DNA of 64,000 nt. Source: Shewanella sp. KX20019 (GTDB lineage: Bacteria; Pseudomonadota; Gammaproteobacteria; Enterobacterales; Shewanellaceae). This document shows, one piece after another, positions 42,001 through 49,840 of the stretch. A program made the translations under genes and the position numbers. How positions within the stretch are numbered: the first letter of the stretch is position 1; each line of letters opens with the position of its first letter. Location of the stretch: positions 5,084,001 to 5,148,000 of the forward strand of contig NZ_CP068437.1 in the NCBI RefSeq assembly GCF_016757755.1. The letters run 5' to 3'. The notes beneath the pieces are model-generated. The model made no database searches and was not told the DNA's origin. It was given only the letters and a program-made list of their open reading frames with translations.

Positions 42001-43082
42001 AAGCGGTTTGTTGTTGAATCGATACGTAGAGTGTCAGAGATATAAGCACCGTTATCAAGCTCGTTGATATACAGTGTGCTTACTTCTTTAACGCCAGCAA
42101 GCGAAAGCTTAGCGAGATCTTCTAGGCCAATTTCTGCGTTTGCAGAAACCAAAACTTCACCTGTATCTGGATCAATATAGTCTTGACCAGAAATCTTGCC
42201 TACGATGTACTCAACAGGTACTTCAAGCTCAGTAGTCTTAGTCTTTTCAAGTTGACGAATATGACGTGCAGTAATGCGACGTCCTTTCTCAACAAGAACA
42301 GTGCCATCGGCTTCTTTAATATCATAGCTTGCAGTTTCGCCACGCAGACGATCAGCAACCAAATCCATTACTAATGAATCATTTTTGATCTTAAAGTTTA
42401 CGCGATCGAAGAACAGGTCAAGAATATCTTGAGTCGAATAATCTAATGCGCGAAGAATGATCGATGCAGCCAATTTACGACGGCGGTCAATACGAACAAA
42501 CAATGCATCTTTAGGATCGAATTCAAAGTCTAACCAAGAACCACGGTAAGGAATAATACGTGCGTTATACAGCACCTTACCTGAAGAGTGGGTTTTACCA
42601 CGGTCATGATCGAAGAATACGCCCGGGCTACGGTGTAGCTGAGATACGATAACACGCTCAGTACCATTAATTACAAAGGTACCGTTGTCAGTCATAAGAG
42701 GGATATCCCCCATATAAACTTCTTGTTCTTTAATGTCTTTCACAGTGCCAGGTGCAGCTTCACGGTCATAAAGCACCATACGCAATTTAACGCGCAGTGG
42801 AGCAGAATATGTAATACCGCGGATTTGACACTCTTTCACATCAAAAACTGGCTCGCCTAGTTTGTAGCTGACATATTGCAGCTCCGAGTTACCAGAAAAG
42901 CTCTTGATGGGAAAAACGCTACGGAAAGCGGCTTCAAAACCACGCTCACCTGTAGGATCTTGATCGGTGAACTTCTTAAAAGAGTCCAACTGGATTGACA
43001 AAAGGTAAGGGATGTCCAGAACTTGTGGACGTTTACCGAAGTCTTTGCGAATACGCTTCTTTTCAGAATAGGAGTAAACCAT
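39051..43082 (-). CDS. rpoB: RNA polymerase beta subunit
   Basis: 1343 residues (E. coli 1342). The rifampicin region around 507-535 reads SSQLSQFMDQNNPLSE and THKRRISALGPGG, so the usual resistance positions are wild type. MVYSYSEKKRIRKDFGKRP starts it. A longer in-frame extension of 29 codons runs back into the rplL-rpoB spacer and has no homology, so the ATG at 43082, preceded by AGAGGAAA, is used. In E. coli this gene follows a partial terminator; an equivalent is seen at 43251-43282. Confidence 0.98.
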   Translation of the reverse strand: MVYSYSEKKRIRKDFGKRPQVLDIPYLLSIQLDSFKKFTDQDPTGERGFEAAFRSVFPIKSFSGNSELQYVSYKLGEPVFDVKECQIRGITYSAPLRVKLRMVLYDREAAPGTVKDIKEQEVYMGDIPLMTDNGTFVINGTERVIVSQLHRSPGVFFDHDRGKTHSSGKVLYNARIIPYRGSWLDFEFDPKDALFVRIDRRRKLAASIILRALDYSTQDILDLFFDRVNFKIKNDSLVMDLVADRLRGETASYDIKEADGTVLVEKGRRITARHIRQLEKTKTTELEVPVEYIVGKISGQDYIDPDTGEVLVSANAEIGLEDLAKLSLAGVKEVSTLYINELDNGAYISDTLRIDSTTNRLEALVEIYRMMRPGEPPTKDAAEALFNNLFFSEERYDLSKVGRMKFNRRLSIDDDEGTGILSKEDIVAVMKNIIAIRNGFDEVDDIDHLGNRRIRSVGEMAENQFRVGLVRVERAVRERLSLGDLNELMPQDLINAKPISAAVKEFFGSSQLSQFMDQNNPLSEVTHKRRISALGPGGLTRERAGFEVRDVHPTHYGRLCPIETPEGPNIGLINSLSTFARTNNYGFLETPYRKVIDGVVTDEVDYLSAIEEGRYVIAQAIVQLDETGRMMDELIACRHKGDSTFMGAADIQYMDVSPQQIISVAASLIPFLEHDDANRALMGANMQRQAVPTLKADKPLVGTGIERTLAVDSGVVVVAKRGGYIDYVDASRIVVKVNESELHPGEAGIDIYNLTKYTRSNQNTCINQRPCCSMGDPVVTGDVLADGPSTDLGDLALGQNMRIAFMPWNGYNFEDSILISERVAMEDRFTTIHIQELSCIARDTKLGSEEITADIPNVGESALSKLDESGIVYIGAEVKGGDILVGKVTPKGETQLTPEEKLLRAIFGEKASDVKDSSLRVPNSVKGTIIDVQVFTRDGVDKDKRAVEIEELHIAEAKKDLTEEFQILEEGVLGRARNLLLGAGFTEEQLNAIPRSQLLVQTIDDEGKQTELEQLAEQAEELKADFDKKFEVKRRKITQGDDLAPGVLKIVKVYLAVKRTIQPGDKMAGRHGNKGVISKICPVEDMPYDDKGNPVDIVLNPLGVPSRMNIGQVLEVHMGAAAKGIGNRITEMLEEQRELAEVRGYIKEVYELGDEVQQRVDIDSFTDDEVLRLAKNLKGGVPTATPAFDGAKEKEIKQMLALAGLPTSGQLTLCDGRTGNEFERQVTVGYMYMLKLNHLVDDKMHARSTGSYSLVTQQPLGGKAQFGGQRFGEMEVWALEAYGAAYTLQEMLTVKSDDVNGRTQMYKNIVDGNYQMQPGMPESFNVLLKEIRSLGINIELDTK

Positions 43083-43250
43083 GGGTTTCCTCTGATTGCG
43101 AGATGTGACCAAGACTGAAACAATCATCATGATTGAAACAGCGCGTTTGCCCATCACCGTTGAAAGCAAGAACCCAACCAGTAATCTCTGTTAGGAACTG
43201 CGAAATCTGGCGACAAACGGTGAAAAAAAAATCGCCTACGCTTACAGCGC

Positions 43251-43282
43251 AAAAAAGGCCGACGGTTAAAAAACCGCCAGCC
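43251..43282 (-). terminator. rplL-rpoB attenuator
   Basis: On the minus strand GGCTGGCGGTT pairs with AACCGTCGGCC (two G-U pairs) across a T loop, followed by six U. It lies 39 bp after the rplL stop and 168 bp before rpoB. In E. coli a similar partial terminator lets about a fifth of polymerases continue into rpoBC; that ratio is not known here. Confidence 0.85.
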
Positions 43283-43321
43283 TCCGCCCGATTTCTCGGG
43301 GGTAGTAAGTTAAAGTATAAC

Positions 43322-43687
43322 TTACTTAATCTCTACAGAAGCACCAGCTTCTTCTAGATCAGTTTTAAGAGCTTCAGCTTCTTCTTTAGTGATAGCTTCT
43401 TTAACTGGAGTTGGAGCAGCTTCAGCCATAGCTTTAGCTTCTTTCAGGCCTAGACCTGTAGCGCCACGAAGAGCTTTAATTACTTTAACTTTGTTCTCAC
43501 CGAAAGAAGTAAGAATTACGTCAAATTCTGTTTGCTCTTCAGCAGAAGCTGAATCGCCACCACCAGAAACAACAGCAGCTGCAGCTGATACGCCGAACTT
43601 CTCTTCCATTGACTCGATTAGTTCAACAACTTCCATTACAGACATTTCTGCAATAGCTTCTAAGATTTGGTCTTTTGTGATAGACAT
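43322..43687 (-). CDS. rplL: 50S ribosomal protein L7/L12
   Basis: 121 residues; the multi-copy stalk protein that recruits translation factors. An N-terminal dimerisation domain (1-30), an alanine-rich hinge (about 33-50) and a C-terminal factor-binding domain with KVIKALRGATGLGLKEAK (about 66-83). It lies 56 bp after rplJ. Confidence 0.98.
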   Translation of the reverse strand: MSITKDQILEAIAEMSVMEVVELIESMEEKFGVSAAAAVVSGGGDSASAEEQTEFDVILTSFGENKVKVIKALRGATGLGLKEAKAMAEAAPTPVKEAITKEEAEALKTDLEEAGASVEIK

Positions 43688-43743
43688 AACAAAAAATTCC
43701 TAATTGTACTGAATTCAATTTAATTAAGCGGCTAATAAAATTA

Positions 43744-44241
43744 TTAAGCAGCTTCTTTCTGATCGCGTAGAGCGGCCAATGTACGAACCAACTTGCCAGC
43801 AGATGCTTCTTTTAGAGTCATCATGAACTGAGCTAGTGCTTCTTCGTATGTTGGTAGTTTTGCTAAACGATCGATATTTTCTGCAGGGATTAACTCCCCT
43901 TCAAAGGCTGCTGCTTTGATTTCAAACTTCTCTTGTGACTTCGCGAAATCTTTAAGAAGACGCGCTGCTGCACCTGGGTGCTCATTAGAGAATGCAATCA
44001 AAGTAGGACCAGTGAACGTATCGCTTAAGCACTCAAAATCAGTACCAGCGACAGCGCGTTTTACTAGTGTATTACGTACAACTTTAACGTATACACCAGC
44101 TTCGCGAGCTGCTTTACGAAGACCGGTCATATCACCTACAGTTACACCGCGTGAATCGGCTACAACTGCAGATAAAGCACCTTTGGCAGCTTCGGCGACT
44201 TCAGCAACAATCGCTTTTTTGTCTTCGAGTCCTAATGCCAT
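43744..44241 (-). CDS. rplJ: 50S ribosomal protein L10
   Basis: 165 residues; the stalk base. It binds 23S rRNA at its N-terminus and L7/L12 dimers along its C-terminal helix. In E. coli the L10-L12 complex represses translation from the rplJ leader; the 239-nt leader here is long enough to hold that site. Confidence 0.98.
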   Translation of the reverse strand: MALGLEDKKAIVAEVAEAAKGALSAVVADSRGVTVGDMTGLRKAAREAGVYVKVVRNTLVKRAVAGTDFECLSDTFTGPTLIAFSNEHPGAAARLLKDFAKSQEKFEIKAAAFEGELIPAENIDRLAKLPTYEEALAQFMMTLKEASAGKLVRTLAALRDQKEAA

Positions 44242-44472
44242 TGGCTTTACTCCTGGATTCTATCTAGGGAAACTCCCTAGCAATTACCATGCTAAACATC
44301 TAATGATATCTAGCGACTTACGGCGCGAAAAGATCCAGCAGAATAAAATCTATCTGGGGTCCGACACCGTCTACGTAGGAGATTAAGTTAGTTATTCAAC
44401 TAACACCTACGGTCTTGGACGGAGACTACTTTCTAATCTATTAGATTAAATCATAGCCCCAACCCTACAAAG
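44242..44472 (-). promoter_or_regulatory. rplJ leader region
   Basis: Untranslated leader of about 230 nt between the PL10 promoter and rplJ. By analogy with E. coli it should contain the L10-L12 binding structure. Several short inverted repeats are visible (for example GATTTAATCTAATAGATTAGA on the minus strand and CTAGGGAGTTTCCCTAG near the start codon). I cannot assign the binding site by eye. Confidence 0.5.
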
Positions 44473-44479
44473 TGCGCGC

Positions 44480-44508
44480 ATTATAGACTAATGCGCGAGC
44501 TTTGTAAA
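44480..44508 (-). promoter_or_regulatory. rplJL-rpoBC promoter (PL10)
   Basis: Minus-strand TTTACA, 17 bp, TATAAT, with the -35 ending right after the rplA stop codon. The following GCGCGCAC is a GC-rich discriminator, consistent with growth-rate control. Confidence 0.85.
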
Positions 44509-44509
44509 T

Positions 44510-45211
44510 TTACTTACCGTCGTCCAGAGTACCCTGGTCGACAGCAACACCTGCACCCATAGTGGTAGAGATGCTTACTTTCTTAAGGAAAACACCTTTA
44601 GCAGCTGCTGGCTTGGCTTTTTTAAGAGCAACAAGTAGAGCTTCTAAGTTTTCTTTAAGTTGAGCTGGTTCAAAATCCACTTTACCGATAGTAGTGTGGA
44701 TGATGCCGTTCTTATCATTACGATAGCGAACTTGACCAGCTTTAGCGTTCTTAACTGCTTCAGCAACGTTTGGCGTTACAGTACCAGTTTTAGGGTTAGG
44801 CATAAGACCACGTGGGCCTAAGATTTGACCTAATTGACCAACAACGCGCATTGCATCTGGTGATGCGATAACAACGTCAAAGTTCATTTCACCCGCTTTA
44901 ACTTGTGCAGCAAGCTCGTCCATACCGACTAGCTCAGCGCCAGCAGCAGTAGCAGCTTCAGCGTTAGCACCTTGAGTGAATACAGCTACACGTACGTCAC
45001 GACCAGTACCGTGTGGTAGCACAGTAGCGCCACGAACGTTTTGGTCAGATTTACGTGGATCAACACCAAGATTTACAGCAACGTCAACACTTTCAACGAA
45101 CTTAGCAGTAGCTAGTTCCTTAAGTAGTGCAACAGCTTCATTGATGTCGTAGTTCTTAGTCACTTCAACTTTTTCGCGGATCAAACGAGCGCGTTTAGTT
45201 AGCTTTGCCAT
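44510..45211 (-). CDS. rplA: 50S ribosomal protein L1
   Basis: 233 residues; the mobile L1 stalk at the E site and, in E. coli, translational repressor of rplK-rplA. MAKLTKRARLIREKVEVTKN starts it and LGPRGLMPNPKTGTVT (about 130-145) is the signature. It lies 4 bp after rplK. Confidence 0.98.
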   Translation of the reverse strand: MAKLTKRARLIREKVEVTKNYDINEAVALLKELATAKFVESVDVAVNLGVDPRKSDQNVRGATVLPHGTGRDVRVAVFTQGANAEAATAAGAELVGMDELAAQVKAGEMNFDVVIASPDAMRVVGQLGQILGPRGLMPNPKTGTVTPNVAEAVKNAKAGQVRYRNDKNGIIHTTIGKVDFEPAQLKENLEALLVALKKAKPAAAKGVFLKKVSISTTMGAGVAVDQGTLDDGK

Positions 45212-45215
45212 TATA

Positions 45216-45644
45216 TTAGTCCTCTACTACCAAACCCATTGAACGCGCAGTACCTTCAATTGAGCGAGTCATCGCTTCAATATCAGCACCAGTCATATCA
45301 GCGGCTTTAGTCTCAGCAATTTCCTGGACAGCGCTACGCTTGATAGTTCCCACTTTTTCAGTGTTCGGACGGCCAGAACCAGATTTCAAACCAGCTGCTT
45401 TAAGCAGTAGGAAAGATGCAGGTGGCGTCTTAGTTTCGAAAGTGAAAGAGCGATCAGTATATACAGTGATAACTACTGGAATCGGCATACCTTTGTCGAA
45501 CTTTTCAGTACGAGCGTTGAATGCTTTACAGAATTCCATGATGTTAACACCTTTCTGACCCAATGCTGGGCCAACTGGTGGCGACGGGTTTGCAGCACCG
45601 GCTGCAACTTGTAGTTTGATGTAACCATCAACTTTCTTTGCCAT
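45216..45644 (-). CDS. rplK: 50S ribosomal protein L11
   Basis: 142 residues; with its 23S site forms the GTPase-associated centre and is needed for RelA sensing of uncharged tRNA. MAKKVDGYIKLQVAAGAANP starts it, with the conserved PPVGPALGQKGVNIMEFCK at 22-40. It is first in the rplK-rplA unit. Confidence 0.98.
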   Translation of the reverse strand: MAKKVDGYIKLQVAAGAANPSPPVGPALGQKGVNIMEFCKAFNARTEKFDKGMPIPVVITVYTDRSFTFETKTPPASFLLLKAAGLKSGSGRPNTEKVGTIKRSAVQEIAETKAADMTGADIEAMTRSIEGTARSMGLVVED

Positions 45645-45720
45645 GAGACATTTTCCTCAAGTTTGGGTTCAAACGCCATCAACACTATGTTGAAAAGCTC
45701 CCCGAAAAATATGGGTGCGA

Positions 45721-45749
45721 ATTATATATAAATTCACACCCATTTCCAA
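45721..45749 (-). promoter_or_regulatory. rplK-rplA promoter
   Basis: Minus-strand TTGGAA, 17 bp, TATAAT, 77 bp before rplK. The leader between would be the place for L1 autoregulation as known in E. coli. Confidence 0.8.
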
Positions 45750-45771
45750 TCAATATTTGTGCTTTATTTAA

Positions 45772-46323
45772 TCAGCTTTTTTCAATCTGACTAAAATCAA
45801 GTTCTACAGGTGTTGAGCGACCGAAGATCATCACAGAAACCTTAACGCGGTTCTTCTCATAATCCACCTCTTCAACAGTACCGTTGAAGTCAGCAAAAGG
45901 TCCGTCAGTAACGCGAACTACTTCACCAGCCTCAAACATCACGCGATGCGTTGGAGACTCAGTAGTGTCCTGCAGACGCTGAAGAATTGCATCAGCTTCT
46001 TTATCAGAAATTGGAGCTGGACGATCTGATGTACCACCAATGAAGCCCATTACACGAGGGATGCTCTTCACTAGGTGCCAGCTTTCGTCATTCATTTCCA
46101 TCTGAACTAATACATAGCCAGGGAAAAATTTACGTTCGCTCTTACGACGTTGGCCTGCACGCATTTCAACGACTTCTTCAGTTGGTACTAGTACCTCACC
46201 GAAGTAATCTTCCATGTTATGCATTTGGATATGTTCGTTCAAAGACTTACAAACGCGGCCTTCATAGCCTGAAAACGCTTGTACTACATACCATCTTTTT
46301 TTAGCTTCAGTTGCTTCAGTCAT
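45772..46323 (-). CDS. nusG: Transcription elongation factor NusG
   Basis: 183 residues. The N-terminal NGN domain (KKRWYVVQAFSGYEGRV near 8-24) binds the polymerase clamp, and the C-terminal KOW domain (GPFADFNGTVEEVDYEKNR near 140-158) binds Rho or S10. It thus links Rho termination and transcription-translation coupling. It lies 9 bp after secE. Confidence 0.98.
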   Translation of the reverse strand: MTEATEAKKRWYVVQAFSGYEGRVCKSLNEHIQMHNMEDYFGEVLVPTEEVVEMRAGQRRKSERKFFPGYVLVQMEMNDESWHLVKSIPRVMGFIGGTSDRPAPISDKEADAILQRLQDTTESPTHRVMFEAGEVVRVTDGPFADFNGTVEEVDYEKNRVKVSVMIFGRSTPVELDFSQIEKS

Positions 46324-46332
46324 TCGAGATGC

Positions 46333-46704
46333 CTATACGCCTGTAATAAAATTAACAATTCTAAGCAATACTGCGTCCATGCCCCAAAGGATTAATCCTA
46401 AAACGGCAGTTGCAGCTAATACAATAAAAGTTGTATTAAGTGCTTCTTGACGCGTAGGCCAAACCACTTTACGAACTTCAATCTGTGATTCACGAGCAAA
46501 CGTTAATGCTTGCTTGCCTTTCTCTGTTTGCGACGCAATAAGACCAGCAATAGCAAAAGCGATTACAACACTTATAGCGCGAACTAGAACACTAGCTTCA
46601 GCGAAATAATGATTGCCAATAACAGCGGCAGCCAACAAGATTATAACTAGGCCCCACTTTATAATATCCAGAGAATTACCCTGGCTTTCAGTATTTGTTG
46701 TCAT
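46333..46704 (-). CDS. secE: Protein translocase subunit SecE
   Basis: 123 residues with three membrane helices, as in enterobacteria; many other bacteria keep only the last. The conserved cytoplasmic amphipathic helix and hinge RKVVWPTRQEALNTT (about 77-91) clamps SecY. It forms the channel core with SecY (19344-20684). Confidence 0.96.
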   Translation of the reverse strand: MTTNTESQGNSLDIIKWGLVIILLAAAVIGNHYFAEASVLVRAISVVIAFAIAGLIASQTEKGKQALTFARESQIEVRKVVWPTRQEALNTTFIVLAATAVLGLILWGMDAVLLRIVNFITGV

Positions 46705-46858
46705 CGGTTAATTCCGTTACTTACTACGAACTGAGACTATTACTACTTTAAAATAGCATTTTACTCAGCGAAAAAATCAGTCAGGCTTTCAATCCAAACT
46801 GACGACTGCTCAATACACTCACCAAAAGTATATCCAGCGAGTCAAAAATCGGCCATAG

Positions 46859-46887
46859 ATTGTATTCTTATTCCACGTATTTGGCAA
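46859..46887 (-). promoter_or_regulatory. secE-nusG promoter
   Basis: Minus-strand TTGCCA, 17 bp, TACAAT, about 155 bp before secE and after the tufB terminator. No tRNA-Trp precedes secE here. Confidence 0.75.
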
Positions 46888-46940
46888 GAATACATAGCCC
46901 AGCATAGCTAACAAAATTAGCATAGGCTTACAATAGAAAC

Positions 46941-46969
46941 AAAAAAGGCAGCCTAAGCTGCCTTTTTTT
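46941..46969 (-). terminator. Terminator of the tRNA-tufB unit
   Basis: GGCAGCTTAGGCTGCC with a U run, 26 bp after the tufB stop. It is the same sequence as the tufA terminator, so the duplicated tract extends beyond the coding region. Confidence 0.93.
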
Positions 46970-46994
46970 GATATCGAGTTAAGATTCGTCGCTA

Positions 46995-48179
46995 TTAAGC
47001 AACAATCTCAGCTACAACACCAGCACCAACTGTACGGCCACCTTCACGGATAGCGAAGCGTAAACCTTCGTCCATCGCGATTGGGCAGATAAGCGTTACT
47101 GTCATAGCAACGTTATCACCAGGCATTACCATCTCTACGCCTTCTGGCAATTCGATAGTACCAGTCACATCCGTAGTACGGAAGTAGAACTGTGGACGAT
47201 AGCCTTTGAAGAATGGAGTGTGACGTCCGCCTTCTTCTTTTGACAGAACATAGATTTCTGACTTGAATGTTGTGTGTGGAGTGATTGAACCAGGAGCAGC
47301 AAGAACCTGACCACGTTCAACATCTTCACGCTTAGTACCACGTAGAAGAACACCACAGTTCTCGCCAGCACGACCTTCGTCAAGAAGCTTACGGAACATT
47401 TCAACACCAGTACAAGTAGTCTTAGTAGTATCACGGATACCAATAATTTCTACTTCTTCACCAACTTTGATGATACCGCGCTCTACACGACCAGTTACTA
47501 CTGTACCACGGCCTGAGATTGAGAAAACATCTTCGATTGGAAGAATGAATGCACCATCAATTGCACGCTCTGGCTCTGGAATATAAGTATCTAGAGCTTC
47601 AGCAAGCTCAAGGATCTTAGCTTCCCACTCTGGCTCGCCTTCAAGGGCTTTAAGCGCAGAACCTTGGATAACTGGTAAGTCATCACCTGGGAAGTCATAT
47701 TCAGAAAGAAGTTCACGAACTTCCATCTCTACAAGCTCAAGAAGCTCTTCGTCATCTACCATGTCACACTTGTTCATGAATACGATGATGAATGGTACGC
47801 CAACCTGACGTGAAAGCAGGATGTGCTCACGTGTTTGTGGCATTGGACCATCTGTAGAAGCAACTACTAGAATCGCGCCGTCCATTTGAGCAGCACCAGT
47901 AATCATGTTTTTAACATAATCGGCGTGACCAGGACAATCTACGTGTGCGTAGTGACGTGCAGGTGTGTCATATTCGATGTGAGAAGTATTAATTGTAATA
48001 CCGCGCTCACGCTCTTCAGGAGCGTTATCGATCTGTGCGAAATCTTTAACTTCACCACCGTAAGTCTTAGTTAAGACTGACGAGATAGCAGCTGTTAGCG
48101 TTGTTTTACCATGGTCGACGTGTCCAATAGTACCAACGTTAACATGCGGTTTATTACGTTCAAATTTTTCTTTAGCCAT
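46995..48179 (-). CDS. tufB: Elongation factor Tu, copy B
   Basis: 394 residues, identical in protein sequence to copy A. It starts with ATG at 48179; an extension of six codons further upstream has no homology. It follows tRNA-Thr, tRNA-Tyr and tRNA-Gly as in E. coli, but a hairpin at 48320-48345 separates it from the tRNAs, and the fourth tRNA (tRNA-Thr GGT) found there in E. coli is missing. Confidence 0.98.
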   Translation of the reverse strand: MAKEKFERNKPHVNVGTIGHVDHGKTTLTAAISSVLTKTYGGEVKDFAQIDNAPEERERGITINTSHIEYDTPARHYAHVDCPGHADYVKNMITGAAQMDGAILVVASTDGPMPQTREHILLSRQVGVPFIIVFMNKCDMVDDEELLELVEMEVRELLSEYDFPGDDLPVIQGSALKALEGEPEWEAKILELAEALDTYIPEPERAIDGAFILPIEDVFSISGRGTVVTGRVERGIIKVGEEVEIIGIRDTTKTTCTGVEMFRKLLDEGRAGENCGVLLRGTKREDVERGQVLAAPGSITPHTTFKSEIYVLSKEEGGRHTPFFKGYRPQFYFRTTDVTGTIELPEGVEMVMPGDNVAMTVTLICPIAMDEGLRFAIREGGRTVGAGVVAEIVA

Positions 48180-48319
48180 GGTATTGCCCCAATCCAAAGT
48201 ACTGGTGATGAAACTGCATATAGCAAAAAATCCGATGCATAAATGCTACCGAATCAGTGAGTAAGATAGTTGAGATATATAAGAAGCAGGAGGCGTGCTG
48301 ACAGGTAGTCTTAAACTGG

Positions 48320-48345
48320 AAAAAGCACTCGCTATCGAGTGCTTT
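48320..48345 (-). terminator. Hairpin terminator between tRNA-Gly and tufB
   Basis: A perfect 10-bp stem AAAGCACTCG / CGAGTGCTTT with a 4-nt loop, followed on the minus strand by a short U run then CC. It lies 29 bp after tRNA-Gly. It should stop part of the tRNA transcript before tufB, so tufB may depend on read-through or on a promoter in the 140 bp between. Confidence 0.75.
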
Positions 48346-48374
48346 CTACTGATTAAGTATTATCAGCAAGAATT

Positions 48375-48448
48375 TGGAGCGGATGGCGGGAATCGAACCC
48401 GCGTTATCAGCTTGGAAGGCTGGAGTAATACCATTATACGACATCCGC
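48375..48448 (-). tRNA. tRNA-Gly (anticodon TCC)
   Basis: 74 nt with encoded CCA. The 5' GCGGATG pairs with CATCCGC, the anticodon loop is CTTCCAA and the T-loop TTCGATT. Third in the tRNA group ahead of tufB; corresponds to E. coli glyT. Confidence 0.96.
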
Positions 48449-48483
48449 GCAACCTACTTCAGGTTACCTAACTACCTAGAAAA

Positions 48484-48568
48484 TGGTGGAGGGAGAAGGA
48501 TTCGAACCTTCGAAGGCTGAGCCGTCAGATTTACAGTCTGATCCCTTTGGCCACTCGGGAACCCCTCC
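48484..48568 (-). tRNA. tRNA-Tyr (anticodon GTA)
   Basis: 85 nt including CCA, with the long variable arm of a class II tRNA. GGAGGGG at the 5' end pairs with CTCCCTCC-side bases, and the anticodon loop is CTGTAAA. Corresponds to E. coli tyrU. Confidence 0.96.
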
Positions 48569-48576
48569 AGAGAAAA

Positions 48577-48652
<76 letters not shown>

Positions 48653-48670
48653 GTATCATTTCGGTAGCGG

Positions 48671-48699
48671 ATATTATGGAAGTATGAGCACAAGTGCAA
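48671..48699 (-). promoter_or_regulatory. Promoter of the tRNA-Thr/Tyr/Gly-tufB unit
   Basis: Minus-strand TTGCAC, 17 bp, TAATAT, followed by CCGCTACC as GC-rich discriminator. It starts transcription about 10 nt before tRNA-Thr, typical of stable-RNA promoters. Confidence 0.85.
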
Positions 48700-48722
48700 T
48701 AGCAAAATCGTTTTTTTTTCAT

Positions 48723-48747
48723 AAAAAACGTCAAACGGCGTTTTTTT
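48723..48747. other. A/T-flanked hairpin in the tRNA-Thr / coaA intergenic region
   Basis: AAAAAACGTC pairs with GGCGTTTTTT around an AAAC loop, so it could act as a terminator on either strand. It lies between two divergent units, where no known transcript ends. Possible roles are insulation of the strong tRNA promoter or an upstream (UP) contact; neither is shown. Confidence 0.5.
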
Positions 48748-48883
48748 ATGCTCATTACCGCCGTAACGTTTACTTTTAAAGCGATCAAATTAATTTGATT
48801 AACATTGGCTAAAGGACTCCCCTGTTGCGGTTGTCGATAATAAATTCATAGTGTAATGTGCCCCCTTAATGGAGAACTTCGCA

Positions 48884-49834
48884 ATGATGCAAAACAATCA
48901 AATTCATAAAGCACTTTATCTACCTTTTGAGCGCCAGCAGTGGGCTGAATTGAGAGAGTCGGTGCCTTTAACGCTCAGTGAAAATGATTTAGCTGACTTA
49001 CGCGGTATCAACGAGAAAATATCACTGTCAGAAGTCACTGACATTTATCTCCCTCTGAGCAGATTGCTAAACCTCAATGTTGGTGCTAAACAGCAACGCG
49101 GCTTGGCACTTAATGAGTTTCTAGGTCGTGTTCCACCAAAAAGGCCTTACATTATCAGCATTGCTGGCAGTGTTGCCGTAGGGAAAAGCACAACAGCTCG
49201 TATTTTGCAGGCCCTGCTAAGCCATTGGCCCGAGCACCCAAAAGTGGATTTGATGACGACTGATGGTTTCTTACATCCGTTGGCGGAACTTAAACGCCGT
49301 GGCTTAATGCAGCGTAAGGGGTTTCCTGAGAGTTATGATATGAAGGGCTTAGTTGAGTTTATCTCCGCAGTTAAAGCAGGGGAAGCGGCTGTAAGCGCAC
49401 CGATATACTCTCATATCACTTACGACAGAATACCCAATCAATTCCAATGGGTCCGCCAACCCGATATCCTCATCATCGAAGGTTTAAATGTATTGCAGAC
49501 CGGGCAAGACTCTGCGGTAGACACTAGACGCCCCTTTGTATCTGACTTTGTCGACTTTAGTATCTATGTTGATGCAGAAGAGGAATTACTAAAGAAATGG
49601 TATATCGAACGGTTTTTACAATTTAGAACTGGTGCATTTAATGAAGAAAGCTCTTACTTTCACCATTACTCTCAACTAAGTGATGCCGAAGCGACTGCCA
49701 TTGCATCGAAAATATGGGACAGTATTAACGGCCCCAACCTAACCCTGAATATCCAACCTACGCGCGAAAGAGCCCATCTTATTTTGCAAAAAGGACAAGA
49801 TCACCTAATGGATCAAGTCCTATTGAGAAAGTAA
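48884..49834 (+). CDS. coaA: Pantothenate kinase type I
   Basis: 316 residues, the E. coli length; phosphorylates pantothenate, the first and controlling step of coenzyme A synthesis. P-loop GSVAVGKS is at 95-102, and the conserved VDLMTTDGFL and KGFPESYD segments follow. An in-frame ATG 15 bp upstream exists, but GGAGAA lies between the two, 9 nt before 48884, so the second is used. It ends 6 bp from the convergent birA stop with no terminator between. Confidence 0.95.
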   Translation: MMQNNQIHKALYLPFERQQWAELRESVPLTLSENDLADLRGINEKISLSEVTDIYLPLSRLLNLNVGAKQQRGLALNEFLGRVPPKRPYIISIAGSVAVGKSTTARILQALLSHWPEHPKVDLMTTDGFLHPLAELKRRGLMQRKGFPESYDMKGLVEFISAVKAGEAAVSAPIYSHITYDRIPNQFQWVRQPDILIIEGLNVLQTGQDSAVDTRRPFVSDFVDFSIYVDAEEELLKKWYIERFLQFRTGAFNEESSYFHHYSQLSDAEATAIASKIWDSINGPNLTLNIQPTRERAHLILQKGQDHLMDQVLLRK

Positions 49835-49840
49835 AGCGGG

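Noticed and set aside
34756..43082. Possible antibiotic-resistance changes in rpoB, rpsL or rpsE
   Set aside because: The rifampicin, streptomycin and spectinomycin target segments were read and all show wild-type residues.
43083..43169. In-frame 29-codon extension of rpoB into the rplL-rpoB spacer
   Set aside because: It lacks homology to beta subunits, while the ATG at 43082 has a good ribosome-binding site and gives the exact family N-terminus. The same reasoning removed extensions of rplB, secY, rpsN, tufB, ccmH and fabR.
46995..48179. Second tuf gene as a sign of horizontal transfer
   Set aside because: Two tuf genes are normal in gammaproteobacteria and both sit in their ancestral contexts (after fusA and after the tRNA group).
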